A stretch of 64,000 nt of DNA from WHSO01 sp050485485 (GCA_050485485.1 JBJHBM010000001.1:1-64000); one strand, 5' to 3'; shown: positions 23,837 to 32,356, numbered from the stretch's first letter. Numbers and translations are program-made. The notes: generated by a model from the sequence alone, not told the origin.

Positions 23837-25698
23837 GGTTGAAGTCCTCCCGTCTCGTCCCACGCATAGGGGACGTTGACCCTCGATTTCTGCATGTCCC
23901 AGGCGGCCGTCGGGCAGCGCTCGGCGCACAGGCCGCAGTGCAGGCAGACGTTCTCGTCCTTCAGCATGATGCGGCCGGTGAGCGGCAGCGGGGCCGAGGC
24001 ATAGAGCGGCTGGGACGAATCGACGGCGGGGGCGGTGAGGCGCTGGCGGACCTCCGCGTCCTCGCCGTTCGGCGCGATGGTCAGGCAGTCCACCGGGCAG
24101 ACGTCGATGCAGGCGTCGCACTCGGTGCAGAGCTTGGCCGTGAACACGGTCTGTATGTCGCAGTTGAGGCAGCGTTCGACCTCGGTCGCCACCTGGTCGG
24201 CGGTGAAGCCGAGCTCCACCTCGACGTCGAGCTTCTCGAAGCGGTTGCGCAGGTCCACGTGCTGCATCTGGCGCCGCGCCGACGGGTCGAAGTCGTTGGA
24301 GTAGCTCCACTCGTGGATGCCCATCTTGGCGGACTGCAGGTTGATGCCGCGCGGCGGGCGGTCGCGCACGTCCTCGCCCATGCAATGCCGGTGGATCGAG
24401 ATCGCCGCCTGGTGTCCGTGCTCCACCGCCCAGATGATGTTGAGCGGCCCGAACGCCGCGTCGCCGCCGAAGAACACGCCGGGGCGCGTGGACTGGTGGG
24501 TGGCCTTGTCCACCACCGGCACGTCCCACTTGCCGAAGTCGATGCCGAGGTCGCGCTCGATCCAGGGGAAGGCGTTCTCCTGGCCGATGGCGAGCACCAC
24601 GTCGTCGGCCGGCAGGAACACGTCGCCGACGGTGCGCTGGGCCGTGATCTCGCCCGAAGCGTCGAGGTCGTATTCGAGCTTCTCGAACACCATGCCCACG
24701 AGCCGGCCGTCCTCGATCACGAACTCCCTGGGGGAGTGGTTGACGACGATCTCGACGTTTTCCTCCTCGGCGTCCTCGAGCTCCCATTCGGAGGCCTTGA
24801 AGAAGCCGCGCGGCTTGCGCGCCATCACCTTGACGCTCTCGGCGCCGAGCCGGAGCGAGGTGCGGCAGCAGTCCATCGCGGTGTTGCCGACGCCGATGAT
24901 GAGGACGCGCTTGCCGATCCGGTCGATGTGCCCGAAGGCGACCGATTCGAGCCACTGGATGCCGATGTGGATGTTGGCGGCGGCGGCGTCGCGGCCGGGC
25001 AGCTCCAGATCCTTGCCCTTGGGGGCGCCGGAGCCGACGAACACCGCGTCCCAGCCCTCGTCGAGCAGGGCCTTCATGCTCTCGACCGGGGTGCCGAGGC
25101 GCAGGTCCACGTCCATGTCGAGGATGTAGCCGATTTCCTCGTCGAGCACGCGCGCGGGCAGGCGGAAGGACGGGATGTTGGAGCGCATCAGCCCGCCCGG
25201 CTTGTCGAGCGCCTCGAAGACGGTGCAGTCGTAGCCGAGCGGCGCGAGGTCGTTCGCCACCGTGAGCGAGGCCGGGCCCGCGCCCACCAGGGCGATGCGC
25301 TTGCCGTTCTTCTGCCGGGGCGCCTTGGGCAGGCGCGCCGTGACGTCGTCGCGGTGGTCGGCGGCGACGCGCTTCAGGCGGCAGATGGCGACCGGCTTTT
25401 CCTCGGTCGAAAGGCGCCCGCGCCGGCAGGCGGGCTCGCACGGCCGGTCGCACACGCGCCCGAGGATGCCCGGAAACACGTTGGATTCGCGGTTCAGGAG
25501 GTAGGCGTCGGTAAAGCGCCCCTGGGCGATCAGGCGGATGTAGTCGGGCACCGCCGTATGGGCGGGGCAGGCCCATTGGCAATCGACGACCCGGTGGAAG
25601 TAATCGGGATCTGACGTGTCCGTCGGATTAATCAACGTCGATGCCACCCTGTACCTGTACGTTGGCCGTCCTGGCGCGGCCGGGCCGTAGTGTGACAT
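23812..25698 (-). CDS. GltD-like FAD/NAD(P) oxidoreductase fused to a 2x[4Fe-4S] ferredoxin domain
   Basis: A 628-residue protein. The N-terminal Fe-S part has CQWACP (Cys40, Cys44) and CDRPCEPAC (Cys83, 87, 91). The flavin domain follows (LVGAGPASLTVANDLAPLGY), then an NAD(P) Rossmann fold (IIGVGNTAMDC) and FFGGDAAFGP. The C-terminus has CTECDACIDVCPVDC and CLHCGLCAERCP, two [4Fe-4S] clusters. It resembles the glutamate synthase small subunit, but gltB is absent. Being the first gene of the kor operon, it probably exchanges electrons between KorAB-ferredoxin and NAD(P)H; this is inference. ATG at 25698 is chosen; GTG at 25647 is an alternative. Confidence 0.85.
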   Translation of the reverse strand: MSHYGPAAPGRPTYRYRVASTLINPTDTSDPDYFHRVVDCQWACPAHTAVPDYIRLIAQGRFTDAYLLNRESNVFPGILGRVCDRPCEPACRRGRLSTEEKPVAICRLKRVAADHRDDVTARLPKAPRQKNGKRIALVGAGPASLTVANDLAPLGYDCTVFEALDKPGGLMRSNIPSFRLPARVLDEEIGYILDMDVDLRLGTPVESMKALLDEGWDAVFVGSGAPKGKDLELPGRDAAAANIHIGIQWLESVAFGHIDRIGKRVLIIGVGNTAMDCCRTSLRLGAESVKVMARKPRGFFKASEWELEDAEEENVEIVVNHSPREFVIEDGRLVGMVFEKLEYDLDASGEITAQRTVGDVFLPADDVVLAIGQENAFPWIERDLGIDFGKWDVPVVDKATHQSTRPGVFFGGDAAFGPLNIIWAVEHGHQAAISIHRHCMGEDVRDRPPRGINLQSAKMGIHEWSYSNDFDPSARRQMQHVDLRNRFEKLDVEVELGFTADQVATEVERCLNCDIQTVFTAKLCTECDACIDVCPVDCLTIAPNGEDAEVRQRLTAPAVDSSQPLYASAPLPLTGRIMLKDENVCLHCGLCAERCPTAAWDMQKSRVNVPYAWDETGGLQPCQQRKAG

Positions 25699-25882
25699 CC
25701 CCGCCGAGAAAATCCAGTGGTTCCCGTCGGAAATTCGGGGGTTAAAACCCCTTGTTTTCGTGGGGCATTTTGTCCCGCTCGCAGAGGTTTTGCTGTTGTC
25801 CGCCCGCCGGGGCGCTGTTTCAATAGCGCCATAAGGGGCTTTGGCCCCGCCTAGGGCCAAACGACGAGCCGGGGAGGCACCG
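25699..25882. promoter_or_regulatory. Divergent control region with three inverted repeats
   Basis: Between the divergent kor operon and the first binding-protein gene there are three dyads: GGGGTT-AA-AACCCC at 25738-25751, GGCGCT/AGCGCC at 25811-25830, and TTTGGCCC/GGGCCAAA at 25840-25861. The last ends ten bases before the GGGAGG ribosome site of the rightward gene and would form a 5'-leader hairpin if transcribed. No clear -35/-10 pair was found. Confidence 0.45.
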
Positions 25883-26941
25883 ATGATCCACGAACCCGTG
25901 AAAACAGCCCTGTTCGCCGCGACCGCCGCGGCAGCCGTCTTCGGCGCGCCGCTCGCGGCGGGGGCGCAGTCGGTCGAGGACTTCTACAAGGGCCGGCAGG
26001 TCACCATGATCGCCTCGGCCTCGGTCGGCGGCGGCTACGACCTCTATGCCCGCCATCTCGCGCGCCACATGGGCGGCCACCTTCCGGGCAAGCCGAGCAT
26101 CCTGGTGAGGAACATGACCGGGGCGGCGGGCGTGATCGCGGCCAACCACCTCTACAACGTGGCGGAGCAGGACGGCTCCGTGCTCGGCCAGTTGCAGCGC
26201 AACGTGCCCTTCATGGCGCTGCTCGCCGCCGGTGGCGACAAGAAGGAAGCGACGCCGCTGCGCTTCGACGGGCGCAAGTTCCACTGGCTCGGCTCGCCCC
26301 AGCAGGAGCTCGGGCTGCTACTGGTGGGGACCCGGACCGGCGTCAAGACCTTCGACGATCTCAAGAAGCAGGAGCTGACCGCGTCCTCCACCGGGCGCGG
26401 CGCGGCCACCTCGATCTATCCGCGCCTGATGAACGAGGTGTTCGGTACCCGGTTCCGCGTGATCGAGGGCTACGCCGGCTCGCAGGAGGGGCTGCTCGCC
26501 CTCGAGCGCGGCGAGGTGGACGCCCATGCCTCCGGTGGCTCGTCGGCCAGTTTCCGCAACCGCATCGCGCCCTGGCTCAAGGACGGCAGGATCATGGTGA
26601 TCGCGCAGCTGGGCATGGAAAAGGATTCCGCCTTCCCGGACGCTCCCGCCGTCATGGAGCTGCCCATGAGCGAGGAGGACCGCCAACTGTTCGAGCTCGC
26701 GCTCGCCGAGCAGGTCATGGGCCGCCCCTTCCTCGCGCCTCCGGGCGTGCCCGCCGACCGCGTGAAGGCGCTGCGCGCCGCCTTCGACGCCACCATGAAG
26801 GATCCGGCCTACCTCAAGGAGGCGGAGGCCCAGAAGCTCGAGATCAATCCCGTGAGCGGGGAGCGCATCAACAAGCTGCTGGATGCGGTCTACTCGCGGC
26901 CGCCGTCGCTGATCGCACGCTACCGCGAAGCCGTGAACTGA
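25883..26941 (+). CDS. Tripartite tricarboxylate (Bug/TctC-type) solute-binding protein 1
   Basis: A 352-residue exported protein with signal peptide ending near A-A-G-A-Q-S. The mature start VEDFYKGRQVTMIASASVGGGYDLYARHLARHMG is the Bug/TctC pattern [FY]-Y-x-G-x-x-[VI]-x-x-[IV]-x-x-x-x-G-G-G-Y-D. Later MTGAAGVIAANHLYN and LERGEVDAHASGG line the binding cleft. These periplasmic proteins bind carboxylates, often aromatic or dicarboxylic acids, for a TctA/TctB permease. No permease is adjacent; the nearest is at 36.1 kb. It is directly followed by a UbiD gene, hinting that the ligand is an aromatic carboxylate. Confidence 0.87.
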   Translation: MIHEPVKTALFAATAAAAVFGAPLAAGAQSVEDFYKGRQVTMIASASVGGGYDLYARHLARHMGGHLPGKPSILVRNMTGAAGVIAANHLYNVAEQDGSVLGQLQRNVPFMALLAAGGDKKEATPLRFDGRKFHWLGSPQQELGLLLVGTRTGVKTFDDLKKQELTASSTGRGAATSIYPRLMNEVFGTRFRVIEGYAGSQEGLLALERGEVDAHASGGSSASFRNRIAPWLKDGRIMVIAQLGMEKDSAFPDAPAVMELPMSEEDRQLFELALAEQVMGRPFLAPPGVPADRVKALRAAFDATMKDPAYLKEAEAQKLEINPVSGERINKLLDAVYSRPPSLIARYREAVN

Positions 26942-26968
26942 CCGCTTCGGGGCGTGGAGGAGGGAAGG

Positions 26969-28453
26969 GTGGAAGGGGACAACCGGGAAGCGGTGCGCCT
27001 CGCGGCGCTGGGCGACCTGCGTCGCTGCCTCGACCTGGCGGCGGAGATCGACGATCTCGAGACCGTTTCGGGCGCGGACACCGAGCTCGAGATCGGTGCG
27101 CTCTACGAGCTGAGCCTGGAAAAGGAGCATGCGCCCGTCATCGTCTTCGACGACATCAAGGGCTATCCCAAGGGCTGGCGCGTCGCCGTCAACGTGCGCT
27201 CCTCGCGCGTGTTCGACACCGGTGGCGGGCTCGAGCTGGTGGAGAGCTACCGCAAGCACCGCCGCAAGCATTCGGAGCCGATCCCGCCACGCCTGGTGAA
27301 CACTGGCCCCGTCCTGGAGAACGTCCGCGAGGGCGCCGACGTGGACGTGTTCGCCTTCCCTACGCCCAAGTGGCATGCCGCCGACGGCGGACGCTACATC
27401 GGCACCGAATGCCTGGTGGTGACGAAGGACCCCGACAGCGACTGGATCAACATCGGCACCTACCGCGTCTCGCTGCACGACCGCGGCACGCTGGTGGTCT
27501 TCATCGAGCCCGGCAAGCACGGCGACGCGATCCGCCGCAAGTACTGGGCGCGGGGCGAGCCGTGCCCCATGGTGGTCTGCGTCGGCCAGGCCCCGGTGCT
27601 GGGCGCGGCGGCCGCCTCGACGCCGGGCCCGGGCGTTTCGGAATATGCGGTGGCGGGCGCGCGCATCGGCCGGCCCATCGACGTGATCGCCGGGCGCCAT
27701 ACGGGAATTCCGTTCCCGGCCGAGGCCGAGATCGTGTTCGAAGGCTTCATGGAACCGCCCGAGACCCGCGCCGCGCCGGAGGGGCCGTTCGGGGAATGGC
27801 CCGGCTACTACGCCTCCAACTCGCGCCCCGAGCCGGTGCTGAATGTGCGCGCGGTCTATCACCGCGACGATCCGATCATCGTCGGCGCGCCGCCGATGCG
27901 TCCGACCTTGCCGGGGTTCTGGTACGGCACGGCCGGCTCCGCGCATTTCCGCGCCGCCGCCCTGTGGGACGAGCTGGAAGCGGCGGGCGTGCCGGCGGTC
28001 ACCGGCGTCTGGAAGATGCCGGGCGGCGGGCCGCGCTTCATCAACGTGGTACGGGTGCGCCAGCAGTTCGCGGGTCATGCCAAGATGGCGGGGCTGGTGG
28101 CGCTCGGCTGCGGCTCCAACGCCTATCTCGGCCGTCTCGTGATCGTGGTGGACGACGATATCGACATCACCGATCCCGCGGAGGTGATGTGGGCGGTCGC
28201 CACGCGCTGGGACCCCAAGACCCAGACCGACATCATCGACGGCTGCTGGACCGGGCACATCGACCCGATGCTGACACCCGAGAAACGCGCGGCCCATGAG
28301 ATCACCAACTCGCGCATGATCATCTACGCGGTGCGTCCCTGGCACTGGAAGGACGACTTCCCGAAGGTCAACGCGGTGGCCCCGGCCTATGCCGACGAAA
28401 TCCGCCGCAAGTGGCGGGACAGGCTGCCGTTCCTCGCGCGCACGGAAGCTTGA
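26969..28453 (+). CDS. UbiD family decarboxylase 1
   Basis: A 494-residue member of the UbiD family, which decarboxylates or carboxylates aromatic and alpha,beta-unsaturated acids using prenylated FMN. Visible are TGPVLENVREGADVDVFAFP, the IGTYRVSLHDRGT-type segment, VFIEPGKHGD, EGPFGEWPGYY (the E-x-P-x-G-E-W-x-G-Y motif), HAKMAGLVALGCGSNAYLGR and VIVVDDDIDITDP near the C-terminus. The GTG at 26969 is chosen because GGAGGGAAG precedes it; GTG at 26954 is possible. No ubiX gene is in the window. Its last ~95 codons are nearly identical at DNA level to the second UbiD gene. Confidence 0.9.
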   Translation: MEGDNREAVRLAALGDLRRCLDLAAEIDDLETVSGADTELEIGALYELSLEKEHAPVIVFDDIKGYPKGWRVAVNVRSSRVFDTGGGLELVESYRKHRRKHSEPIPPRLVNTGPVLENVREGADVDVFAFPTPKWHAADGGRYIGTECLVVTKDPDSDWINIGTYRVSLHDRGTLVVFIEPGKHGDAIRRKYWARGEPCPMVVCVGQAPVLGAAAASTPGPGVSEYAVAGARIGRPIDVIAGRHTGIPFPAEAEIVFEGFMEPPETRAAPEGPFGEWPGYYASNSRPEPVLNVRAVYHRDDPIIVGAPPMRPTLPGFWYGTAGSAHFRAAALWDELEAAGVPAVTGVWKMPGGGPRFINVVRVRQQFAGHAKMAGLVALGCGSNAYLGRLVIVVDDDIDITDPAEVMWAVATRWDPKTQTDIIDGCWTGHIDPMLTPEKRAAHEITNSRMIIYAVRPWHWKDDFPKVNAVAPAYADEIRRKWRDRLPFLARTEA

Positions 28454-28493
28454 AGGGCGGTGCGGCCGATTTTCTGCCTCGCGCATGCCGTTA

Positions 28494-28526
28494 ATTGTTG
28501 ACAATTTACAATCATAAGAAAAAAAT
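28494..28526 (+). promoter_or_regulatory. Candidate operator and promoter ahead of binding protein 2
   Basis: ATTGT-TG-ACAAT (28494-28505) fits the TTGTnnACAA dyad bound by many FadR/VanR-type GntR regulators. It overlaps TTGACA (28498-28503), a perfect -35, with a weak AAAAAT after 17 bases. The surrounding ~45 bases are strikingly AT-rich for this genome. Confidence 0.5.
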
Positions 28527-28628
28527 GGCACCGAACCGGACGCGAAGTCCGGACCTTTCGGAACTGCCCGCGCGGGACATTTCCAAGACGAACGGCACGC
28601 CCTCGATCGAGGGCCAAGGAGGCTCACG

Positions 28629-29690
28629 ATGAAGATCATGATCGCCCGATTCCGCTTCGCCGGGGTGCCGCTCGGCGCGGCATGTCTGGCGTTCGCCCCG
28701 GTTCTCGTAGCGGCGCCGGCGGCGGCCGACGCGGTCGCGGATTTCTACAAGGACAAGCAGGTGCGCATCATCGTCGGCGGCACGGCCGGCGGCGGCTATG
28801 CCCCCTATGCCCGGATGCTGCAGCTTCATATGGGCCAGTACATCCCCGGCAAGCCGCAGATGGTGATCCAGTTCATGCCGGGCGCGGGCGGCCTCGTCGC
28901 CACCAATTTCGTATACAACGTCGCGCCCAAGGACGGAACGGTGATCGGCGCGGTCCAGCGTTCGGTGGTGCGTCTTGCGCTGCTCGGCGACAAGCAGACG
29001 CAATACGATCCGTCCCGGATCAACTGGGTCGGCTCGCTCCATGAGGACGCGAGCGTGTGCGTGGCATGGCATACGGCACCCGTCAAGACCTTCGCCGATG
29101 CTCAGCGGCAGGAGCTTCTGGTCGGCGCGATCAGCCCCAACAACGATACCGGGCAATTTCCGGCTGTGCTGAACAACATCCTCGGCACCAAGTTCAAGAT
29201 CATCAGCGGCTATAGCGGCTCCGACGGCATCACGATCGCGATCGAGCGCGGCGAGGTCCAGGCCAGGTGCGGCTGGTCGTGGGGATCCCTCAAGACTCAG
29301 CGCGGCGACTGGCTCAAGGAAAAGCAGGTCAACGTGCTGGTCCAATTGTCGCTGCGCAAGGTGCCGGAGATCGGCGACGTGCCGCTCGTGACCGAGCTTG
29401 CCAAGACGCCCGAGCAGAAGAAGACGCTCGAGTTCATCTTCGCCGAGCAGGTGATGGGCAAGCCTTTCATGATGACGGCGGGCGTGCCGGCCGAGCGCGT
29501 GGCGGCAATCCGCAAGGCGTTCATGGAAACGGCGCGCGACCAGACGGCGCTCGCCCAGATGGCTTCCATGAACCTCGAGGTTTCGCCCCTCAGCGGCGAG
29601 GAGATGGAGCAGGTGGTCACGGAGCAGATCAAGACCCCCAAGGACGTGGTGGAGCGTGCCCGGGAGGCCCTGACGTACCGCGACAAGTAG
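28629..29690 (+). CDS. Tripartite tricarboxylate (Bug/TctC-type) solute-binding protein 2
   Basis: A 353-residue exported protein. The N-terminus has an Arg-bearing start, a hydrophobic core (GVPLGAACLAFAPVLVA) and a cleavage site near A-A-A-D-A. The mature part starts VADFYKDKQVRIIVGGTAGGGYAPYARMLQLHMGQYIPGKPQ and includes FMPGAGGLVATNFVYN and IERGEVQARCGWSWGS. This subgroup has G-G-G-Y-A where binding protein 1 has G-G-G-Y-D, so ligand preference may differ. AAGGAGG lies 8-9 bases before the ATG. It heads the group with the two Rieske oxygenases. Confidence 0.87.
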   Translation: MKIMIARFRFAGVPLGAACLAFAPVLVAAPAAADAVADFYKDKQVRIIVGGTAGGGYAPYARMLQLHMGQYIPGKPQMVIQFMPGAGGLVATNFVYNVAPKDGTVIGAVQRSVVRLALLGDKQTQYDPSRINWVGSLHEDASVCVAWHTAPVKTFADAQRQELLVGAISPNNDTGQFPAVLNNILGTKFKIISGYSGSDGITIAIERGEVQARCGWSWGSLKTQRGDWLKEKQVNVLVQLSLRKVPEIGDVPLVTELAKTPEQKKTLEFIFAEQVMGKPFMMTAGVPAERVAAIRKAFMETARDQTALAQMASMNLEVSPLSGEEMEQVVTEQIKTPKDVVERAREALTYRDK

Positions 29691-29719
29691 CAACGTATCG
29701 GTAGCGTAAGGAGGCGCAT

Positions 29720-30982
29720 ATGTCGCGTTTCGGGCCCCTCGATTTTCCCGACCTCGAGCCTGTCGGTCCCGGGACGCCGTCGGGGCGGTACCTGCGGCTG
29801 TTCTGGCATCCGGTGATGCGCGCCCGCGATCTTCCGGCGGGCCGGGCGAAGCCGCTCGAGGTGCTGGGGGAGAAATTCACCGTCTACCGGGGCGAGGGCG
29901 GCACACCGCACGTGACCGCCTTCCGCTGTCCGCATCGGGGAACGCAGCTTTCGGTCGGCTGGGTCGAGGGCGACACGCTGCGCTGCCGCTACCACGGCTG
30001 GCGCTACGAGGCGGACGGCCGGTGCGTCGAGCAGCCCAACGAGGACCGTCCGTTCTGCGACAAGGTGCACCTCAGGACCTATCCCACGCGCGAGTACGCG
30101 GGGCTGGTGTTCGCCTACCTGGGCGAGGGGGAGCCGCCGCCGTTCCGGCGCTACCCCGACCTCGACCGTCCGGGGGTGCTGATCGCGGACCCGGTGGAGG
30201 TGCTGCCGTGCACGTTCTGGAACCGCTTCGACAACGATCACGGCCACCGGCATTGGGTCCATCGCGCCACCGCGCTGCGCCGCAACCGCCGCGACATCCT
30301 CGTGCTGCACAACGAGCTTCCGGAAGCGACACCTTACGGCTGGGTCGGGCGGCGCGTGATGAAGGACCGTGGCGAAGACGCCGAAAACTCCTTCGGCGAA
30401 ATCCTGAAGGGCATGCGCGCGGAGATGGAGGAGGCGATGGGCCTCGCCGCCGTCACGCACTGGTTCATGCCCAACGCACGTATGCTGTTCCAGCGCACGC
30501 GGGCCAAGGGCTTCGAGGGGCGGCGCGATTTGTGGGATACCAAGGTGGTGTGGACGGTGCCGGTCAACGATACCTCCCATGCCGCCTTCGACGTGACGCA
30601 CACGCCGCTGGTGGGGGCCGAGGCGGAGGCCTACGAGAAGAGCCGCCGCGAGCAGCAGGAGGAGGAGGCCGAGACGCGCTGGGACCTCGCGGAGAAGGTG
30701 CTGGCGGGCGAGATGACGCTCGAGGGCCTTCCTGACGACATCGGCGGCTACACCAGCTTCACCATCGAGGATTACACGACCCAGGTCGGCCAGGGACCGG
30801 TGCGCGGACGGGGAAGCGAAATGCTCGCCGCCGGCGACGCGGGACCGGTGTTCCAGCGCAATCTGTGGCTGCGCGAGGTCAATGCGCTGGTGCAGGGCAA
30901 GCCGCTGACCGACTGGAAGATTCCGGACGAGCCCTTCACGGCGATGGGCCTGGCCGGGATGGCCGCCGCCGGCCAACATTAG
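29720..30982 (+). CDS. Rieske non-heme iron oxygenase, alpha subunit 1
   Basis: A 420-residue ring-hydroxylating or demethylating oxygenase. The Rieske cluster ligands are CPHRGTQLSVGW (Cys-x-His) and CRYHGW (Cys-x2-His). The mononuclear iron site is N-R-F-D-N-D-H-G-H-R-H-W-V-H: Asp173-x2-His176-x4-His181 fits the family D-x2-H-x4-H spacing. It resembles phthalate 4,5-dioxygenase and vanillate demethylase-type enzymes, which act without a beta subunit. No reductase or ferredoxin gene is adjacent, so electrons must come from elsewhere. AAGGAGG precedes the ATG. A paralog follows after 30 bases. Confidence 0.88.
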   Translation: MSRFGPLDFPDLEPVGPGTPSGRYLRLFWHPVMRARDLPAGRAKPLEVLGEKFTVYRGEGGTPHVTAFRCPHRGTQLSVGWVEGDTLRCRYHGWRYEADGRCVEQPNEDRPFCDKVHLRTYPTREYAGLVFAYLGEGEPPPFRRYPDLDRPGVLIADPVEVLPCTFWNRFDNDHGHRHWVHRATALRRNRRDILVLHNELPEATPYGWVGRRVMKDRGEDAENSFGEILKGMRAEMEEAMGLAAVTHWFMPNARMLFQRTRAKGFEGRRDLWDTKVVWTVPVNDTSHAAFDVTHTPLVGAEAEAYEKSRREQQEEEAETRWDLAEKVLAGEMTLEGLPDDIGGYTSFTIEDYTTQVGQGPVRGRGSEMLAAGDAGPVFQRNLWLREVNALVQGKPLTDWKIPDEPFTAMGLAGMAAAGQH

Positions 30983-31012
30983 TCCCGCCGTCCGCCTAAC
31001 CGGGAGAGTATC

Positions 31013-32248
31013 GTGGCACGCGCCGCATCGATGGAACTGGCCGACCTCGAGCCTGTCGGCCCCGGCACGCCGTCCGGGCGGTACCTGCGGCTGTTCTGGC
31101 ATCCGGTGATGCGCGCCCGCGATCTTCCGGCGGGCCGGGCGAAGCCGCTCGAGGTGCTGGGGGAGAAATTCACCATCTACCGGGGCGAGGGCGGCGCGCC
31201 GCACGTGACCGCCTTCCGCTGTCCGCACCGGGGCACGCAGCTTTCGGTCGGCTGGGTGGAGGGGGACTCCTTGCGCTGCCGCTACCACGGCTGGCGCTAC
31301 GACGCTTCGGGCAAATGTGTCGAGCAGCCCAACGAGGACCGCCCGTTCTGCGACAAGGTGCGTCTCAGGACATATCCCACGCGCGAGTACGCGGGGCTGG
31401 TGTTCGTCTACCTGGGCGAGGGGGAATCGCCGCCGTTCCGGCGCTACCCCGACCTCGACCGTCCGGGGGTGCTGATCGCGGACCCGGTGGAGGTGCTGCC
31501 GTGCACGTTCTGGAACCGCTTCGATAACGACCACGGCCACCGGCCCTGGGTCCATCGCGCCACCGCGTTGCGCAAGAACCGCAGGGAGATTCTCGTCATC
31601 CGCCACGAGACGGTGGAGGAAACCCCCTACGGCTGGCGCGGGTTCCGTTCCGTCAAGGGCGCCGAGGGGGACGTCGAAACTTCGCTTGGCACCGATGCCG
31701 GCGGCCGCGCGGCGGCGCAGGAGGCGCTCAAGGCGGAACGCTTCATTCACTGGTTCATGCCCAATACCCGGCTGTGGTTCCAGCGCACGCGGGCCAGGGG
31801 CTTCGACCATCGTCGCGACCTGTGGGACACCAAGGTGGTATGGACGGTGCCGGTCAACGACGCGACCCATGCCGCCTTCGACGTGACGCACACGCCGCTG
31901 GTGGGTGCCGAGGCGGAAGCATACGAGAAGAGCCGCCGCGAGCAGCAGGAGGAGGAGGCCGAGACGCGCTGGGACCTTGCCGAGAAGATCCTTGCGGGCG
32001 AGATGACGCTCGAGGACCTGCCCGACGACATGGGGGCCTACACCAGCTTCACCATCGAGGACTACGTCACCCAGGTCGGCCAGGGGCCGGTGCGTGGGCG
32101 CGGTCCGGAACTGACGACGGTCGGGGAGGAGCGCGTGCTGCTCCTGCGCCGCATGTGGATGCGCGAGGTCGGCGCCATGCTCGACGGCCGTCCGCTCGCC
32201 GACTGGAAGGTGCCGGAGAGGCCGTTCTCCTCCACGCCCGGCGCCTGA
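31013..32248 (+). CDS. Rieske non-heme iron oxygenase, alpha subunit 2
   Basis: A 411-residue paralog of the preceding gene with the same Rieske motifs (CPHRGTQ, CRYHGW) and the iron site N-R-F-D-N-D-H-G-H-R-P-W-V-H. The first ~190 residues and a block around residues 250-340 are almost identical to copy 1. In contrast, the segment of about 50 residues after V-H-R-A-T-A-L-R-K-N-R and the C-terminal ~50 residues differ clearly. That is the part that shapes the substrate pocket in related enzymes, so the two probably act on different but related acids. It starts with GTG (GGGAG six bases upstream); ATG at 31031 is an alternative. Confidence 0.87.
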   Translation: MARAASMELADLEPVGPGTPSGRYLRLFWHPVMRARDLPAGRAKPLEVLGEKFTIYRGEGGAPHVTAFRCPHRGTQLSVGWVEGDSLRCRYHGWRYDASGKCVEQPNEDRPFCDKVRLRTYPTREYAGLVFVYLGEGESPPFRRYPDLDRPGVLIADPVEVLPCTFWNRFDNDHGHRPWVHRATALRKNRREILVIRHETVEETPYGWRGFRSVKGAEGDVETSLGTDAGGRAAAQEALKAERFIHWFMPNTRLWFQRTRARGFDHRRDLWDTKVVWTVPVNDATHAAFDVTHTPLVGAEAEAYEKSRREQQEEEAETRWDLAEKILAGEMTLEDLPDDMGAYTSFTIEDYVTQVGQGPVRGRGPELTTVGEERVLLLRRMWMREVGAMLDGRPLADWKVPERPFSSTPGA

Positions 32249-32328
32249 GGCCGCGCCGCGAAAAAAGCAGTTTTTCCCAAACCTGCCGAATCCGCATCGG
32301 CCGTGGCGTAACGCCGCGATCGGTGTAG

Positions 32329-32352
32329 AATTCGGCAAAAGCTTGTCGAATT
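32329..32352 (+). promoter_or_regulatory. Imperfect 24-bp palindrome before UbiD 2
   Basis: AATTCGGCAAAA | GCTTGTCGAATT matches its reverse complement at 9 of 12 positions per arm. It ends five bases before the first possible start of the second UbiD gene, a plausible repressor site in the 108-base gap after the Rieske genes. Confidence 0.4.
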
Positions 32353-32356
32353 TCGA

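Noticed and set aside
25841..25882. An earlier ATG for binding protein 1 at 25841
   Set aside because: It would place the leader hairpin inside the coding region and add residues before a normal signal peptide; GGGAGG serves the ATG at 25883.
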